The notes: a model not told the origin generated them from the letters alone. A stretch of DNA of 64,000 nucleotides from DASYPQ01 sp036006425 (GCA_036006425.1 DASYPQ010000027.1:124001-188000); one strand, 5' to 3'. Shown: positions 17,565 to 25,730, numbered from the stretch's first letter. A program made the numbers and translations.

Positions 17565-18286
17565 GCGCGTCCGCTGCCTCCGCTCCGGAACTCTCGCTCG
17601 TGCTCCCGTGCTACGACGAGGAGGAAGTGATCGAGACGACGCTCGCGGACCTCTTCGCCGCCTTCGACGGCGCGCGCCGGCGCCTCGAGGTCGTCGCCGT
17701 CGACAACGGCTCGCGCGACAGGACGGGCGAGATCCTGCGCGGCCTCGCGCGCCGTCGCCCCGGGCTCGTCGTCGGGCGCGTCGAGGTGAACGCGGGGTAC
17801 GGGAACGGGATCCTCGCCGGAATCCCGCTCGCGACCGCGCCGTGGATCGGGATCCTGTGCGCCGACGGCCAGGTGGCGGCGGCCGACGTCCTCGCGCTCT
17901 TCCTCCGCGCCGAAGCCTCCCCGGAGCCCGGCGTCTTCAAGGTGCGGCGGCGCTTCCGGCGGGACGGGCTGCGGCGCAAGGTCGTGTCGGTCGCCTACAA
18001 CCTGGCGATGACCGTGCTCTTTCCCGGCTTGGGCTCGATCGACGTCAACGGAAACCCGAAGATCCTACCGCGCGCGGCGCTCGAACGGATGACCCTTCGC
18101 TCCAAGGACTGGTTCCTCGACGCCGAGATCCTGATCCAGGCGCGCGACCTGCGTCTCCGCGTCGTCGAGGTCGACGTCCAAGGTCACGCGCGCGCCGGCG
18201 GCGCGTCGAACGTGCGCGCGACCACGTGCCTCGAGTTCGCGAAGAACCTCTTCCGGTACCGATTCGGCGCGGCGCGCAAGCGATGA
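17561..18286 (+). CDS. family 2 glycosyltransferase (dolichol-phosphate-mannose-synthase-like)
   Basis: 241 residues from a GTG at 17561 that overlaps the preceding stop. GT-A fold signatures: LSLVLPCYDEEEVIETTL at the N-terminus, VVAVDNGSRDRTGEILR, NAGYGNGILAGI, then the metal-binding region LCADGQV in place of the usual DAD. It continues FKVRRRFRRDGLRRKVVSVAYN and ends SNVRATTCLEFAKNLFRYRF. There is no C-terminal membrane helix pair, so it should be a soluble or peripheral enzyme that transfers a sugar to a lipid carrier or a growing glycan. Fully embedded in the CDP-sugar operon. Confidence 0.87.
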   Translation: MSASAASAPELSLVLPCYDEEEVIETTLADLFAAFDGARRRLEVVAVDNGSRDRTGEILRGLARRRPGLVVGRVEVNAGYGNGILAGIPLATAPWIGILCADGQVAAADVLALFLRAEASPEPGVFKVRRRFRRDGLRRKVVSVAYNLAMTVLFPGLGSIDVNGNPKILPRAALERMTLRSKDWFLDAEILIQARDLRLRVVEVDVQGHARAGGASNVRATTCLEFAKNLFRYRFGAARKR

Positions 18287-19533
18287 CGTACCGGCGGAGG
18301 ACGACGTGCAGATCCTGCCAGGCAGCACGCCTGCGCGCGATCCTCGATCTTGGCCCGATGCCGCTCGCGAACGCGCTGCTGCGCTCGCGCGAGCAGTTCG
18401 CGGGCGAGAAGAGGTGGCCGCTCCAGCTCGCGTTGTGCGAAGCCTGCGGCCTCGTCCAGACGCCCGACGTCGTCGACCGCGCCGTCCTCTTCGGCGGCTA
18501 TCCGTACCTCTCGGGCGTGTCGCACGCGATGGCCGAGCACTTCCACGGACTCGCCCGCCGCGTCATCGAGCGCCTCGGGCTCGTCCCGGGCGACCGCGTC
18601 GTCGAGATCGGGAGCAACGACGGGACGCTGCTCGAGTTCTTCGGGCGCGAAGGCGTGCGCACCCTCGGGATCGAGCCCGCCGCGAACGCCGCCGAGCGCG
18701 CGCGGCGCCGCGGCGTCGAGACGATCACGCGATTCTTCGACGCGGCTGCGGCGGAGGCGCTGCTGCGCGAGAACGGCGGAGCGCGCGTCGTCGTCGCGAG
18801 CAACGTCCTCGCGCACGTCGACGCTCCGGTCGACTTCCTGGTCGGATGCCGCACGCTCGTCGAGGGCAGCGGCGCCGGCGCGGCGGTCGTGGTGGAAGTG
18901 CCGTGGCTCGGCGACCTCCTCGACCGCCTCGCGTACGACACGATCTACCACGAGCACCTGTGCGTCTTCTCCGTCGCGTCCCTCGCGCGGATCTTCGCCG
19001 AGGCGGGGCTCGTCCTCGACCACGTCGAGCGCGTCCCCGTCCACGGCGGCTCGCTGCGCGTGTGGGGTTCGCCGCGCCGCGCGCCGCGCACGCACGCGCC
19101 CGCCGTTCTCGAATGGATCGACCGCGAGCGCGACGCGGGACTGTGGGATCCGACGCGGCTCGCGCGATTCGCGAGCGACGTCGAGAAGGCGCGCCGGGAT
19201 CTGCGCGAGCTGCTGGTTTCGCTGCGCGCGCACGGCAGCACGATCGCCGCGTGCGGCGCGCCGGCCAAGGGCGCTGTGCTCCTCAACGCGTGCCGCATCG
19301 GTCCCGAGCTCGTCGAGTTCGCGGTGGACAAGAATCCGCTCAAGGTGGGATCGTGGATGCCCGGCATGCACGTCCCGATCCTGCCTCTCGCCGCACTAGC
19401 CGAACGGCAGCCCGACCATGCGCTGCTCCTCGCCTGGAACCTCGAGGAGGAGATGCGCGTGCAGCACCGCGACTGGCTCGCGCGCGGAGGTCGATTCATC
19501 GTCCCGATCCCGCGGCCGGAGGTCGCCGCGTGA
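18283..19533 (+). CDS. sugar C-methyltransferase, zinc-binding (TylC3/NovU-like)
   Basis: 416 residues; the ATG at 18283 overlaps the previous stop. Three parts in order: N-terminal zinc-binding domain with Cys9, Cys12, Cys52 and Cys55; a SAM-dependent methyltransferase core (RVVEIGSNDGTLLEFF, TLGIEPAANAAERA, VVVASNVLAHVDAP); and a C-terminal domain (IAACGAPAKGAVLLNACRIG, FAVDKNPLKVGSWMPG). This architecture is that of NDP-4-keto-6-deoxysugar 3-C-methyltransferases. With rfbF and rfbG downstream, the likely substrate is CDP-4-keto-6-deoxyglucose or a derivative, giving a branched deoxysugar for the cell surface. Methyl position is inferred. Confidence 0.88.
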   Translation: MTYRRRTTCRSCQAARLRAILDLGPMPLANALLRSREQFAGEKRWPLQLALCEACGLVQTPDVVDRAVLFGGYPYLSGVSHAMAEHFHGLARRVIERLGLVPGDRVVEIGSNDGTLLEFFGREGVRTLGIEPAANAAERARRRGVETITRFFDAAAAEALLRENGGARVVVASNVLAHVDAPVDFLVGCRTLVEGSGAGAAVVVEVPWLGDLLDRLAYDTIYHEHLCVFSVASLARIFAEAGLVLDHVERVPVHGGSLRVWGSPRRAPRTHAPAVLEWIDRERDAGLWDPTRLARFASDVEKARRDLRELLVSLRAHGSTIAACGAPAKGAVLLNACRIGPELVEFAVDKNPLKVGSWMPGMHVPILPLAALAERQPDHALLLAWNLEEEMRVQHRDWLARGGRFIVPIPRPEVAA

Positions 19534-20237
19534 AGGTCGTCCTCCTCGCCGGCGGGGCGGGGACGCGCCTCGCCGAGGAGACGGAGCTGCGTCCGAAGCC
19601 GATGGTGGAGATCGGCGGCCGGCCGATCCTCTGGCACATCATGTCGATCTACGCGCGCGCGGGCTTTCGCGAGTTCCTCGTCGCGTGCGGGCGGAAAGGC
19701 GAGCAGATCCAGCGCTACTTCGATGCCGGCACGCCGCCGGGTTGGAGCGTCGGGCTCGTCGACACCGGCCCCGACACGATGACGGGAGGCCGCTTGCTGC
19801 GCCTGCGTCCGCATCTGGCCGGCCAGGCGTTCCTCCTGACCTACGGCGACGGCGTCGCCGATCTCGACGTGCGCGAGCTCGTCGCATTCCACGCGTCGCA
19901 CGGGAAGCTCGCGACCGTCACCGCGGTGCGTCCGCCCTCGCGGTTCGGCTCGCTGGCGCTCGACGGCGATCGCGTCCGCGAGTTCTCCGAGAAGCCGCAG
20001 GCGGGGGAGGGCTGGATCAACGGCGGATTCTTCGTCTTCGAGCCCGGGGTCTTCGACTACTTCGCCGGGGACGACACGATCCTCGAGCGGGATCCGCTCG
20101 AGCGACTCGCGAAGGACGGGGAGCTGCGCGCCTTCCGCCACGCGGGTTTCTGGCAGCCGATGGACACGCTCCGGGAGAAACGCATCCTCGAGGAGCTCTG
20201 GGCCACCGGCCACGCGCCTTGGATGGGGGAAGCTTGA
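19530..20237 (+). CDS. rfbF: glucose-1-phosphate cytidylyltransferase
   Basis: 235 residues from a GTG at 19530 overlapping the previous stop (GTGA). N-terminal nucleotidyltransferase signature VVLLAGGAGTRLAEETELRP and KPMVEIGGRPILWHIM; later LLTYGDGVADLD (metal-binding Asp), EKPQAGEGWINGGFFVFEP and FWQPMDTLREK. These features fit RfbF/DdhA, which makes CDP-glucose from CTP and glucose-1-phosphate. It is a little shorter than the usual ~257. The following gene is the matching CDP-glucose 4,6-dehydratase, which settles the nucleotide specificity better than sequence alone. Confidence 0.93.
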   Translation: MKVVLLAGGAGTRLAEETELRPKPMVEIGGRPILWHIMSIYARAGFREFLVACGRKGEQIQRYFDAGTPPGWSVGLVDTGPDTMTGGRLLRLRPHLAGQAFLLTYGDGVADLDVRELVAFHASHGKLATVTAVRPPSRFGSLALDGDRVREFSEKPQAGEGWINGGFFVFEPGVFDYFAGDDTILERDPLERLAKDGELRAFRHAGFWQPMDTLREKRILEELWATGHAPWMGEA

Positions 20238-21208
20238 ACGGGTGGAACGGACGCCGCGTGCTCGTGACGGGCGCGACGGGCCTCCTCGGGGGCCATCTCG
20301 CCGAGACGCTGCTCGCGCGCGGCGCCGACGTCGTGTGCCTCGTGCGCGACTGGGTGCCGCGCGCGCGTTCGATCGAAGAGGAAAGGATCGAGCGCGCGAC
20401 GAAGGTCCGCGGCGAGCTCGAGGATCTCGCCGTCCTCGTCCGCACGTTGAACGAGCACGAGATCGACACCGTGTTCCACGCGGGAGCGCAGACGATCGTC
20501 GGGACGGCGTCGCGATCGCCGGTCTCGACTTTCGAGAGCAACGTCCGCGGGACGTGGAACGTGCTCGAGGCCTGCAGGCTCGCCACGGGGCTCGTGACGC
20601 GCGTCGTCGTCGCCTCGAGCGACAAGGCCTACGGAGTCCACGAGCGCCTTCCGTACACCGAGGACGCGGAGCTCCGCGGCCGCGCGCCCTACGACGCGTC
20701 GAAGGCGGCGGCCGAGCTGGTCGCGAAGAGCTACTTCGCGACGTTCGGGGTGCCGCTCGCGATCGCGCGGTGCGCGAACCTGTACGGCCCCGGCGACTTG
20801 AACTGGAACCGGCTCGTGCCGGGGACGATCCGCTCGGCGCTCCGCGGCGAGAACCCGGTGCTCCGCAGCGACGGCACGCTCGTGCGCGACTGGCTCTTCG
20901 TCGAGGACGCCGTCGAGGCCTACCTCGCGCTCGCCGAAGCGCTGCCGCGCCCGGGGATTGCCGGCGAGGCGTTCAACTTCGGCAACGGCGCGCCGCTCAC
21001 CGTCCTCGACCTCGTCGCGCGGATCCTCGCGATCACCGGGCGCGAGCGCCTCGAGCCGACGGTCCTCGCGTCCTCCGCGCACGAGATCCCGCGCCAGTTC
21101 CTCGACTGCACGAAGGCGCGCACGCTCCTCGGCTGGGCGCCGCGCCGATCGATCGACGACGGTCTCGTGCAGACGATCGCCTGGTACCGCGCGCACCTCG
21201 CGCGCTAG
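20234..21208 (+). CDS. rfbG: CDP-glucose 4,6-dehydratase
   Basis: 324 residues. The only start that fits is a TTG at 20234 overlapping the preceding stop (TTGA). Extended SDR: GATGLLGGHLAETLL, then VVASSDKAYGVH and the catalytic YDASK with the preceding Ser, RCANLYGPGDLNWNRLVPG and DWLFVEDAVEAY, all typical of RfbG/DdhB. It converts CDP-glucose to CDP-4-keto-6-deoxyglucose with bound NAD. No CDP-4-keto-6-deoxyglucose 3-dehydrase (RfbH/E1) follows here, so the product here is probably a 6-deoxy, C-methylated sugar and not a 3,6-dideoxyhexose. Its stop overlaps the stop of the convergent transporter gene. Confidence 0.92.
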   Translation: MNGWNGRRVLVTGATGLLGGHLAETLLARGADVVCLVRDWVPRARSIEEERIERATKVRGELEDLAVLVRTLNEHEIDTVFHAGAQTIVGTASRSPVSTFESNVRGTWNVLEACRLATGLVTRVVVASSDKAYGVHERLPYTEDAELRGRAPYDASKAAAELVAKSYFATFGVPLAIARCANLYGPGDLNWNRLVPGTIRSALRGENPVLRSDGTLVRDWLFVEDAVEAYLALAEALPRPGIAGEAFNFGNGAPLTVLDLVARILAITGRERLEPTVLASSAHEIPRQFLDCTKARTLLGWAPRRSIDDGLVQTIAWYRAHLAR

Positions 21209-21894
21209 CGGAGCCACCCGGCGACGAAGGGGTAGCCCCAGAAGAGGCCGAGGCCCGCGGAGAGCGAGCCCGTCGCGAGCGACAGCGCGCGTTGAGCGCG
21301 CGGGTGGGCCCCGATCCGCGCCAGCGGCCAGCCCGCGAGCCCCGAGAGGACGGCCATCCCGAGCACGGAGCCGCATCCGAACAGCGCGATGGTGAGGAGG
21401 CGCAGCGACGCCGTCGGAAGCTGCGCGAGGGCGAGCGCCGTCAGCGCGCCGCTGCCCGCGAGCCCGTGCACGACGCCGACGAGCAGCGGTCGCTTCGCCA
21501 GCGTCAAGCCAAGGAAGTGCACGTGCTCCCGCGGCCCGACGTGGACGTGGCGACCGGCGGCGTGCGCGTGGAGCGTCGACGGGCCGCGCGAACCCTGGCG
21601 CACGACGCGGTCGATCGCGCGCACGCCGAGGCCGAACAGCAGGATCGAGACGCCGAACTCGAAGACCTGGGCGAGCCGCGCGGGCATCTCCACGCGCAGG
21701 AGGGCGAGCGTCAGGCCGACCGCGAGCAGTGCCGCCGTGTGGCCGAGTCCCCACCAGGCGCCGAGCCGCGCGCCGGCGCGCGGCGAGCGCTCTTCGGCAA
21801 CGAGCGTCGAGACGGCGGCGAGGTGATCGGGCTCGAGCGCGTGCCGCATCCCGAGCGCGACGCCCAGGAAACCGCCGAAGAGAGCCTGGAGCAT
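21205..21894 (-). CDS. NicO/UreH-type nickel/cobalt membrane transporter
   Basis: 229 residues and six hydrophobic segments. Family motifs are GMRHALEPDHLAAVSTLVAE near residue 15 and WWGLGHTAALLAVG near residue 47; the His and Asp residues bind the metal. A His-rich loop lies near the middle (HAHAAGRHVHVG, HVHFLG), as in Ni/Co efflux or uptake proteins of this group. Transport direction cannot be read. The start overlaps the stop of the upstream YHS lipoprotein by one base (TGATG), and its own stop codon interlocks with that of rfbG on the other strand. Confidence 0.82.
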   Translation of the reverse strand: MLQALFGGFLGVALGMRHALEPDHLAAVSTLVAEERSPRAGARLGAWWGLGHTAALLAVGLTLALLRVEMPARLAQVFEFGVSILLFGLGVRAIDRVVRQGSRGPSTLHAHAAGRHVHVGPREHVHFLGLTLAKRPLLVGVVHGLAGSGALTALALAQLPTASLRLLTIALFGCGSVLGMAVLSGLAGWPLARIGAHPRAQRALSLATGSLSAGLGLFWGYPFVAGWLR

Positions 21895-22178
21895 CAGTGC
21901 GGGACGTACTTCGCCGGCTTGCGGTCGAAGTCCTGCTTGCACTGCGTGCTGCAGAAGTAGTACGTGCGCCCGAGGTAGGTGGAGCTCGGCGTGTCGGGGC
22001 CGACGCGGACGCAGAGGCACGCGAGATCGCCTTCCGCCTCGCACACGGGACAGTGCGCGCGCGTCGGGTCGTCGACTTCGATCGCGACGCTCGCGCTCGC
22101 GCGGCATCCGGTGAGCGCCGGCGCGGCGAGAGACGCGACGAGGAGGAGCCGCGCGGTGCCGTTGTGTCCGCCGATCAT
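21894..22178 (-). CDS. small lipoprotein with YHS-type metal-binding motif
   Basis: 94 residues. Signal peptide with a clean lipobox (PALTGC, Cys25). Mature part has CPVCEAEGDLACLC and then the YHS-like motif TYYFCSTQCKQDFDRKPAKY. YHS domains bind heavy metals and usually occur in P-type ATPases or as stand-alone carriers. Translationally coupled to the NicO-type transporter, so it probably delivers or buffers the transported metal in the periplasm. AGGGATC serves as a modest ribosome site. Confidence 0.8.
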   Translation of the reverse strand: MIGGHNGTARLLLVASLAAPALTGCRASASVAIEVDDPTRAHCPVCEAEGDLACLCVRVGPDTPSSTYLGRTYYFCSTQCKQDFDRKPAKYVPH

Positions 22179-22212
22179 GATCCCTAGAGGCTAGCATGTC
22201 GTCGCGCCGCTG

Positions 22213-23313
22213 ATGTTGCCCTACCACGAGCTGCAGATCGCGTATGCCGCCGTCGCCTGCGCGCTCGCGGCGGCGGCGTGGTGGCTCTCCGGGCGCTTCG
22301 GGCGCCCCCAAAGCCTGCTCGTGCGCTGGATCGTCGCTTCCGCGCTCGCGAGCGCGGCCAGCGCCGGTTTCCACGCCGTGCTCCGGCCGTTCGGACCGAA
22401 CACCTCGAGCCTCTTCATCGCCGTCGCGCTCGTCTTCTACGCGGCGGGTTTCTGGCTTCCGGGGATCGTCCTCGCCGTCGCGCTGCGCCGGAAAGCGACC
22501 GCCGTCGCGGTCCTCGCGACGATCCCGCCGCTCGTCGGTCTCTACACGATGCTCGTCGAGCCGAATCGCCTGCAGTTCCGCGACGAGACCGTGCCGATCG
22601 CCGCGTGGGCCGCCTCGACGCCGCCGCTCCTCGTCGCGCATCTCTCGGACCTGCAGACCGTCGGGCCGTGCGCCCGCGAGGAGCGCGCGCTCGAGGAAGT
22701 CGCGCGGCGGAAACCGGACCTGATCGTCGTCACGGGGGACTACGTCGCGGGACCCTACTTCGACACGCGGCCGGCCGAGGCGGACGCGCACGCGTTCCTC
22801 GCGCGCCTGTGCCGCATCGCGCCCACGATCGTCGTCGCGGGCCACTCGGAGAACGAGGAGACGCGGCTGCGCGTGTTCGAAGGCCTGGATCTCCTGTACC
22901 TCGAGGACGCCGCGAAGACGTTCGACTTCGGCGACGGCCGCAAGCTGCGCGCGATCGGCCTCGATCCCTTCAAGCCCGACCTGCGCCTCCCGCGCGAGCA
23001 CCGTCCGGCGGGGGAAGTGCAGCTCGTCGTCACGCACACGCCGGACGTCACGACGCAGCTCGCGGGCACGGGCATCGACCTCCACGTCGCCGGACACACG
23101 CACGGCGGACAGATCGTCGTGCCGTTCTTCGGAGCTCCGTTGACGTTGACGCGCCTCCCGCGCAAGTACGCGCGGGGTCTCTTCTGGATGGACGACCACT
23201 GGCTCGACGTGTGCGCCGGCCTCGGGATGGAGGGAAACCACGCGCCGCGGATCCGCCTCTTCTGCCCGCCCGAGATCTCGTTCCTGCGTCTCACAGGGAG
23301 AACGAGAGGCTGA
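22213..23313 (+). CDS. membrane metallophosphoesterase, YkuE-like, with altered GNH motif
   Basis: 366 residues: four hydrophobic N-terminal segments (to ~120), then a calcineurin-like domain ~138-350. Metal-binding motifs seen: LVAHLSDLQTVG, DLIVVTGDYVAG, LVVTHTPDV and GHTHGGQIVVPF. The normally invariant GNH(D/E) reads GHSE (VVAGHSENEE), so both the Asn metal ligand and the catalytic His are missing. Relatives hydrolyse UDP-diacylglucosamine or other phosphoesters at the membrane. Activity here is uncertain. The 3' end overlaps the convergent beta-barrel gene by 23 bases. Confidence 0.8.
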   Translation: MLPYHELQIAYAAVACALAAAAWWLSGRFGRPQSLLVRWIVASALASAASAGFHAVLRPFGPNTSSLFIAVALVFYAAGFWLPGIVLAVALRRKATAVAVLATIPPLVGLYTMLVEPNRLQFRDETVPIAAWAASTPPLLVAHLSDLQTVGPCAREERALEEVARRKPDLIVVTGDYVAGPYFDTRPAEADAHAFLARLCRIAPTIVVAGHSENEETRLRVFEGLDLLYLEDAAKTFDFGDGRKLRAIGLDPFKPDLRLPREHRPAGEVQLVVTHTPDVTTQLAGTGIDLHVAGHTHGGQIVVPFFGAPLTLTRLPRKYARGLFWMDDHWLDVCAGLGMEGNHAPRIRLFCPPEISFLRLTGRTRG

Positions 23314-24244
23314 ACGTGAGCTTCGCCGTCGTCTCGATCTGGTCGCCGTGCAAGTCCTGCACGATCGGGAAGGCCGGCGCGAGAGCCCACGCCAGATGGG
23401 GGGTCGCGCGCTCGCGGATGCCGGGAGCGAGGTAGATCGTCGTCCCGCCGCTGTTCCAGTTCTTGACGCCGCCGTCCTCGTCCTCGTCGATGTACACGCC
23501 GAGGAGTTCGCCGGAGACGCTCCAGTTCGGGAAGCTCTTCACGTCCTCGGTGAGGCGGTACGCGACCGCGACGCCGCCGTCCCAGCGGTCGCCGACGCGG
23601 AAGTCGTCGTGCTCGCCGCGGTACGTGTACGTGCCGCTCACGTCGATCGTCGTGCGCGCGCTCAGATACTTCGACCACGCGACGCCCACGAGGTAGTCGA
23701 CGGCGCCGGAGCCGGGTTGACTCGACGGCTCGAGCTTCTCGCCGTCCGAGAGGCGCTCGTCGTCCTTGCCGGTCGGCAGCTTGACCCCTGCGATCGCAGC
23801 GAAGTGGCCGGCGGGTCCGTGCGCGAGCCGGAACTTGGTCGTGAGCCAGAGATCCGTGAGGCCGCGCGGATCCGCGGTCGCGACGGTCGCTCCGCCCATG
23901 CCGTCCGCTTCCGCCGAGACGAAGTTGTCGCCGGAGTAGTAGCCGATCTGGGCACCGAGCTGGACGTCGTCGGTGAGCCCGTACGCGATCGACAGAGACT
24001 CGATGAGCGTGCGGTCGACGCCGTCGAACTCGTCGCTCTGGATGGCGCGGTTCGCCGCTTCCGCGCGCGTGATGCTCTCGAATTGCGTGAAGTCCGTGCG
24101 GAGCGACAGGTCGAAGCCGCCGGCGCGCAGCGTCTCGCCGGAGATCGTCGAGCTGCCTCCGCCGGAAGTGCCGGGGCCGTGGTTCGCGAGAAGGGGAGCG
24201 CCGCAGAGCGCGGCGAGAATGCGGGAGGGGATGCGCAGATTCAC
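23291..24244 (-). CDS. outer-membrane beta-barrel protein (transporter/phenol-MetA-like)
   Basis: 317 residues from a GTG at 24244 with AGGA 8 bases upstream; a longer frame from 24322 lacks a signal. Signal peptide NLRIPSRILAALCGAPLLA. The mature protein shows alternating hydrophobic strands and ends in an aromatic/hydrophobic strand (AKLTFSLSFSL), as outer-membrane barrels do. Segments such as GAQIGYYSGD, DLWLTTKFRL, AAIAGVKLPTGKDDE and GTYTYRGEHDDFRVG resemble the MetA-pathway family (PF13557). Last gene of the metal ABC transporter and Cys-rich block. Its first ~15 codons are repeated at 32.2 kb. Confidence 0.75.
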   Translation of the reverse strand: MNLRIPSRILAALCGAPLLANHGPGTSGGGSSTISGETLRAGGFDLSLRTDFTQFESITRAEAANRAIQSDEFDGVDRTLIESLSIAYGLTDDVQLGAQIGYYSGDNFVSAEADGMGGATVATADPRGLTDLWLTTKFRLAHGPAGHFAAIAGVKLPTGKDDERLSDGEKLEPSSQPGSGAVDYLVGVAWSKYLSARTTIDVSGTYTYRGEHDDFRVGDRWDGGVAVAYRLTEDVKSFPNWSVSGELLGVYIDEDEDGGVKNWNSGGTTIYLAPGIRERATPHLAWALAPAFPIVQDLHGDQIETTAKLTFSLSFSL

Positions 24245-24246
24245 GG
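24202..24246 (-). repeat. repeat half A1 (5' end of barrel gene), copy at 32152-32196
   Basis: 45 bases covering the start codon and leader of the beta-barrel gene. The same sequence with six differences occurs at 32152-32196, where no barrel gene follows. Together with half A2 (24743-24792) it marks a duplicated segment. Confidence 0.8.
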
Positions 24247-24323
24247 AGTGTTCCTGTCGGAGCTGGACTGTGAGCGGAAGGGGAGGCGTCGCGCGCTCGA
24301 ACCGCGCGTCACCCCGAAACACG

Positions 24324-24749
24324 TCAGATCACGAAGGACAGGAACCGCGGCGGCGGCGTCGCGGGCTCGGGGCAGGCCGTCTGGACGCGTGCTGCGGCGA
24401 CCGGGGCGAAGCGCGCAGTCGGACGTTCGCATGGGAGCGCCGGCGCGCTCGGGAGGACCGCGACCCAGGACGAGACACTCGCAGGCGCGCTCGGCTCGCC
24501 GCTGCCGTGGCACTTGAGCGCCGCGAGCACGCGCATCCCGGACGACGACAATCCCTCGGCGCCTCCCGGCCTGCAGCAGCACGAGGTCCGGCAGTCCTCG
24601 GCGGAAGCGCAGCCGCACGCGTGTCCGGCGCAGGGGAATGCGGCGCCCTCGACCCGGCGCGGAGCCGGCGAGGCGTCGAGCGGGAAGAGCGCACGCAGCA
24701 GGCACGCAAACACGAGGACCGCGACGCAGCGCGTCGGGACCCAGCGCAT
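24324..24749 (-). CDS. small Cys-rich exported protein
   Basis: 141 residues from the ATG at 24749. N-terminal signal/anchor CVAVLVFACLLRALFPLDAS, then a dense Cys cluster CAGHACGCASAEDCRTSCCC, and a later LKCHG. The C-terminal half is Pro/Ala-rich and ends PPPRFLSFVI. I recall CGC-x-C-x-CCC proteins beside metal genes in Planctomycetes, but no named family. Placed between the zinc/manganese-type ABC importer and a beta-barrel on the same strand. A periplasmic metal-binding role is inferred from the cysteines and neighbours only. Confidence 0.6.
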   Translation of the reverse strand: MRWVPTRCVAVLVFACLLRALFPLDASPAPRRVEGAAFPCAGHACGCASAEDCRTSCCCRPGGAEGLSSSGMRVLAALKCHGSGEPSAPASVSSWVAVLPSAPALPCERPTARFAPVAAARVQTACPEPATPPPRFLSFVI

Positions 24750-24792
24750 CGGACGTCCGATCCTGCCGGCCACGCGCGGTGACGCTAGCACG
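24743..24792 (-). repeat. repeat half A2 (leader of Cys-rich gene), copy at 32206-32255
   Basis: 50 bases, 47 identical to 32206-32255. It contains the 14-base palindrome ATCGGACGTCCGAT and the start codon of the Cys-rich gene, and lies just past the stop of the ABC permease gene. The equivalent copy at 32.2 kb also lies just past the stop of a metal-transport gene (the CusC-type protein). The palindrome could be an operator, or the segment may simply be duplicated intergenic DNA. Confidence 0.8.
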
Positions 24793-24838
24793 GCCTTGCG
24801 GGCGCGCCTACCCCCGCCCCAGGTGCCCAACGAGCAGG

Positions 24839-25711
24839 TTACGCGCGGGTGCGGACGAATGGTCCGGGCACGAGTTCAAGCGCAGCGACACCAACGATCG
24901 CTGCTCCGAGCGGTAGATCGAATTCGAAGGACGCGAAGATTCCACCGACGACTGCGGCAATCCCCAATGCCACGGCAATGACGTGGAAAGAGAGCGTGGA
25001 GGCCGCCCAGCGGCGCGCCGCGAGCGGCGGGAGGATCAGCATCCCGAAGAGGAGCGTCGGTCCGAGGAACATCGTTCCGACGGCGACGGTGATTCCGGTC
25101 AGGACGTTGAGCACGATCTCGAACGCGAGCACGGGCTTGCCAAGCACGACCGCCGACTCGCGGTCGTAACTGACGACGAGAAAGTCCCGATGGAAGAAGA
25201 GAATCGTGGCGAAGACGATCGCGTACAACACAGAGAGCGTCTCGAACTCGTGCCGACCGACGCCGAGAATCTCGCCGGCGAGGAGCTCGTCGACCATCGA
25301 CTTCCCGACGGGCGACATGCGCCCGAAGAGGTACGTCGCAGCGTTGGCGATCGCGAACGCCGCAGCGACGCGCGCGATCTCGCTGCCCGCCCGCCGACCG
25401 GTCAGGACGAGAGCGATCAGGCTCCCGAACGTGAAGAGAGCGGCCCACGCAAGCTTGTAGTTCATCGCGGCGTGCGGAGTGTCCAGCGCCTGCATCGCGT
25501 CGACACCGCCGAAGGTCGACGACCACCAGGGGAGGACGACGAAACCGAAGACGACGCCGGCGGCCGCGAACTGCGGCAGCGTGATCCCGTAGAAGCTCGT
25601 GCGACGCACGAGCAGGAACGTGCCGATGAGCGGACAGACCATCCCGGCCACGAGGGCCGCGAGGATCGCCCAGCGGAAGAGGTCGATGCGATCAGCCCAG
25701 GACGGATCCAT
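24839..25711 (-). CDS. zinc/manganese-type ABC transporter permease
   Basis: 290 residues with about eight hydrophobic segments, matching the ABC-3 (ZnuB/MntB) family: AGMVCPLIGTFLLVRRTSFYG near the N-terminus, the ATPase-contact region DELLAGEILGVG, and GTMFLGPTLLFGMLILPPLAARR. It forms the membrane channel for the ATPase 19 bases upstream and the binding protein before that. Metal specificity within the Zn/Mn/Fe group is not readable. Residue ~70-80 carries a slightly long periplasmic loop with PWWSSTFGGVDAMQ. Confidence 0.92.
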   Translation of the reverse strand: MDPSWADRIDLFRWAILAALVAGMVCPLIGTFLLVRRTSFYGITLPQFAAAGVVFGFVVLPWWSSTFGGVDAMQALDTPHAAMNYKLAWAALFTFGSLIALVLTGRRAGSEIARVAAAFAIANAATYLFGRMSPVGKSMVDELLAGEILGVGRHEFETLSVLYAIVFATILFFHRDFLVVSYDRESAVVLGKPVLAFEIVLNVLTGITVAVGTMFLGPTLLFGMLILPPLAARRWAASTLSFHVIAVALGIAAVVGGIFASFEFDLPLGAAIVGVAALELVPGPFVRTRA

Positions 25712-25730
25712 GCGCGACGCGGTTCCCTCT

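Noticed and set aside
21205..23241. A 678-codon minus-strand fusion of the NicO transporter with upstream sequence
   Set aside because: Only the last 229 codons are the transporter. The upstream part lies opposite the metallophosphoesterase and over the YHS gene in a different frame.
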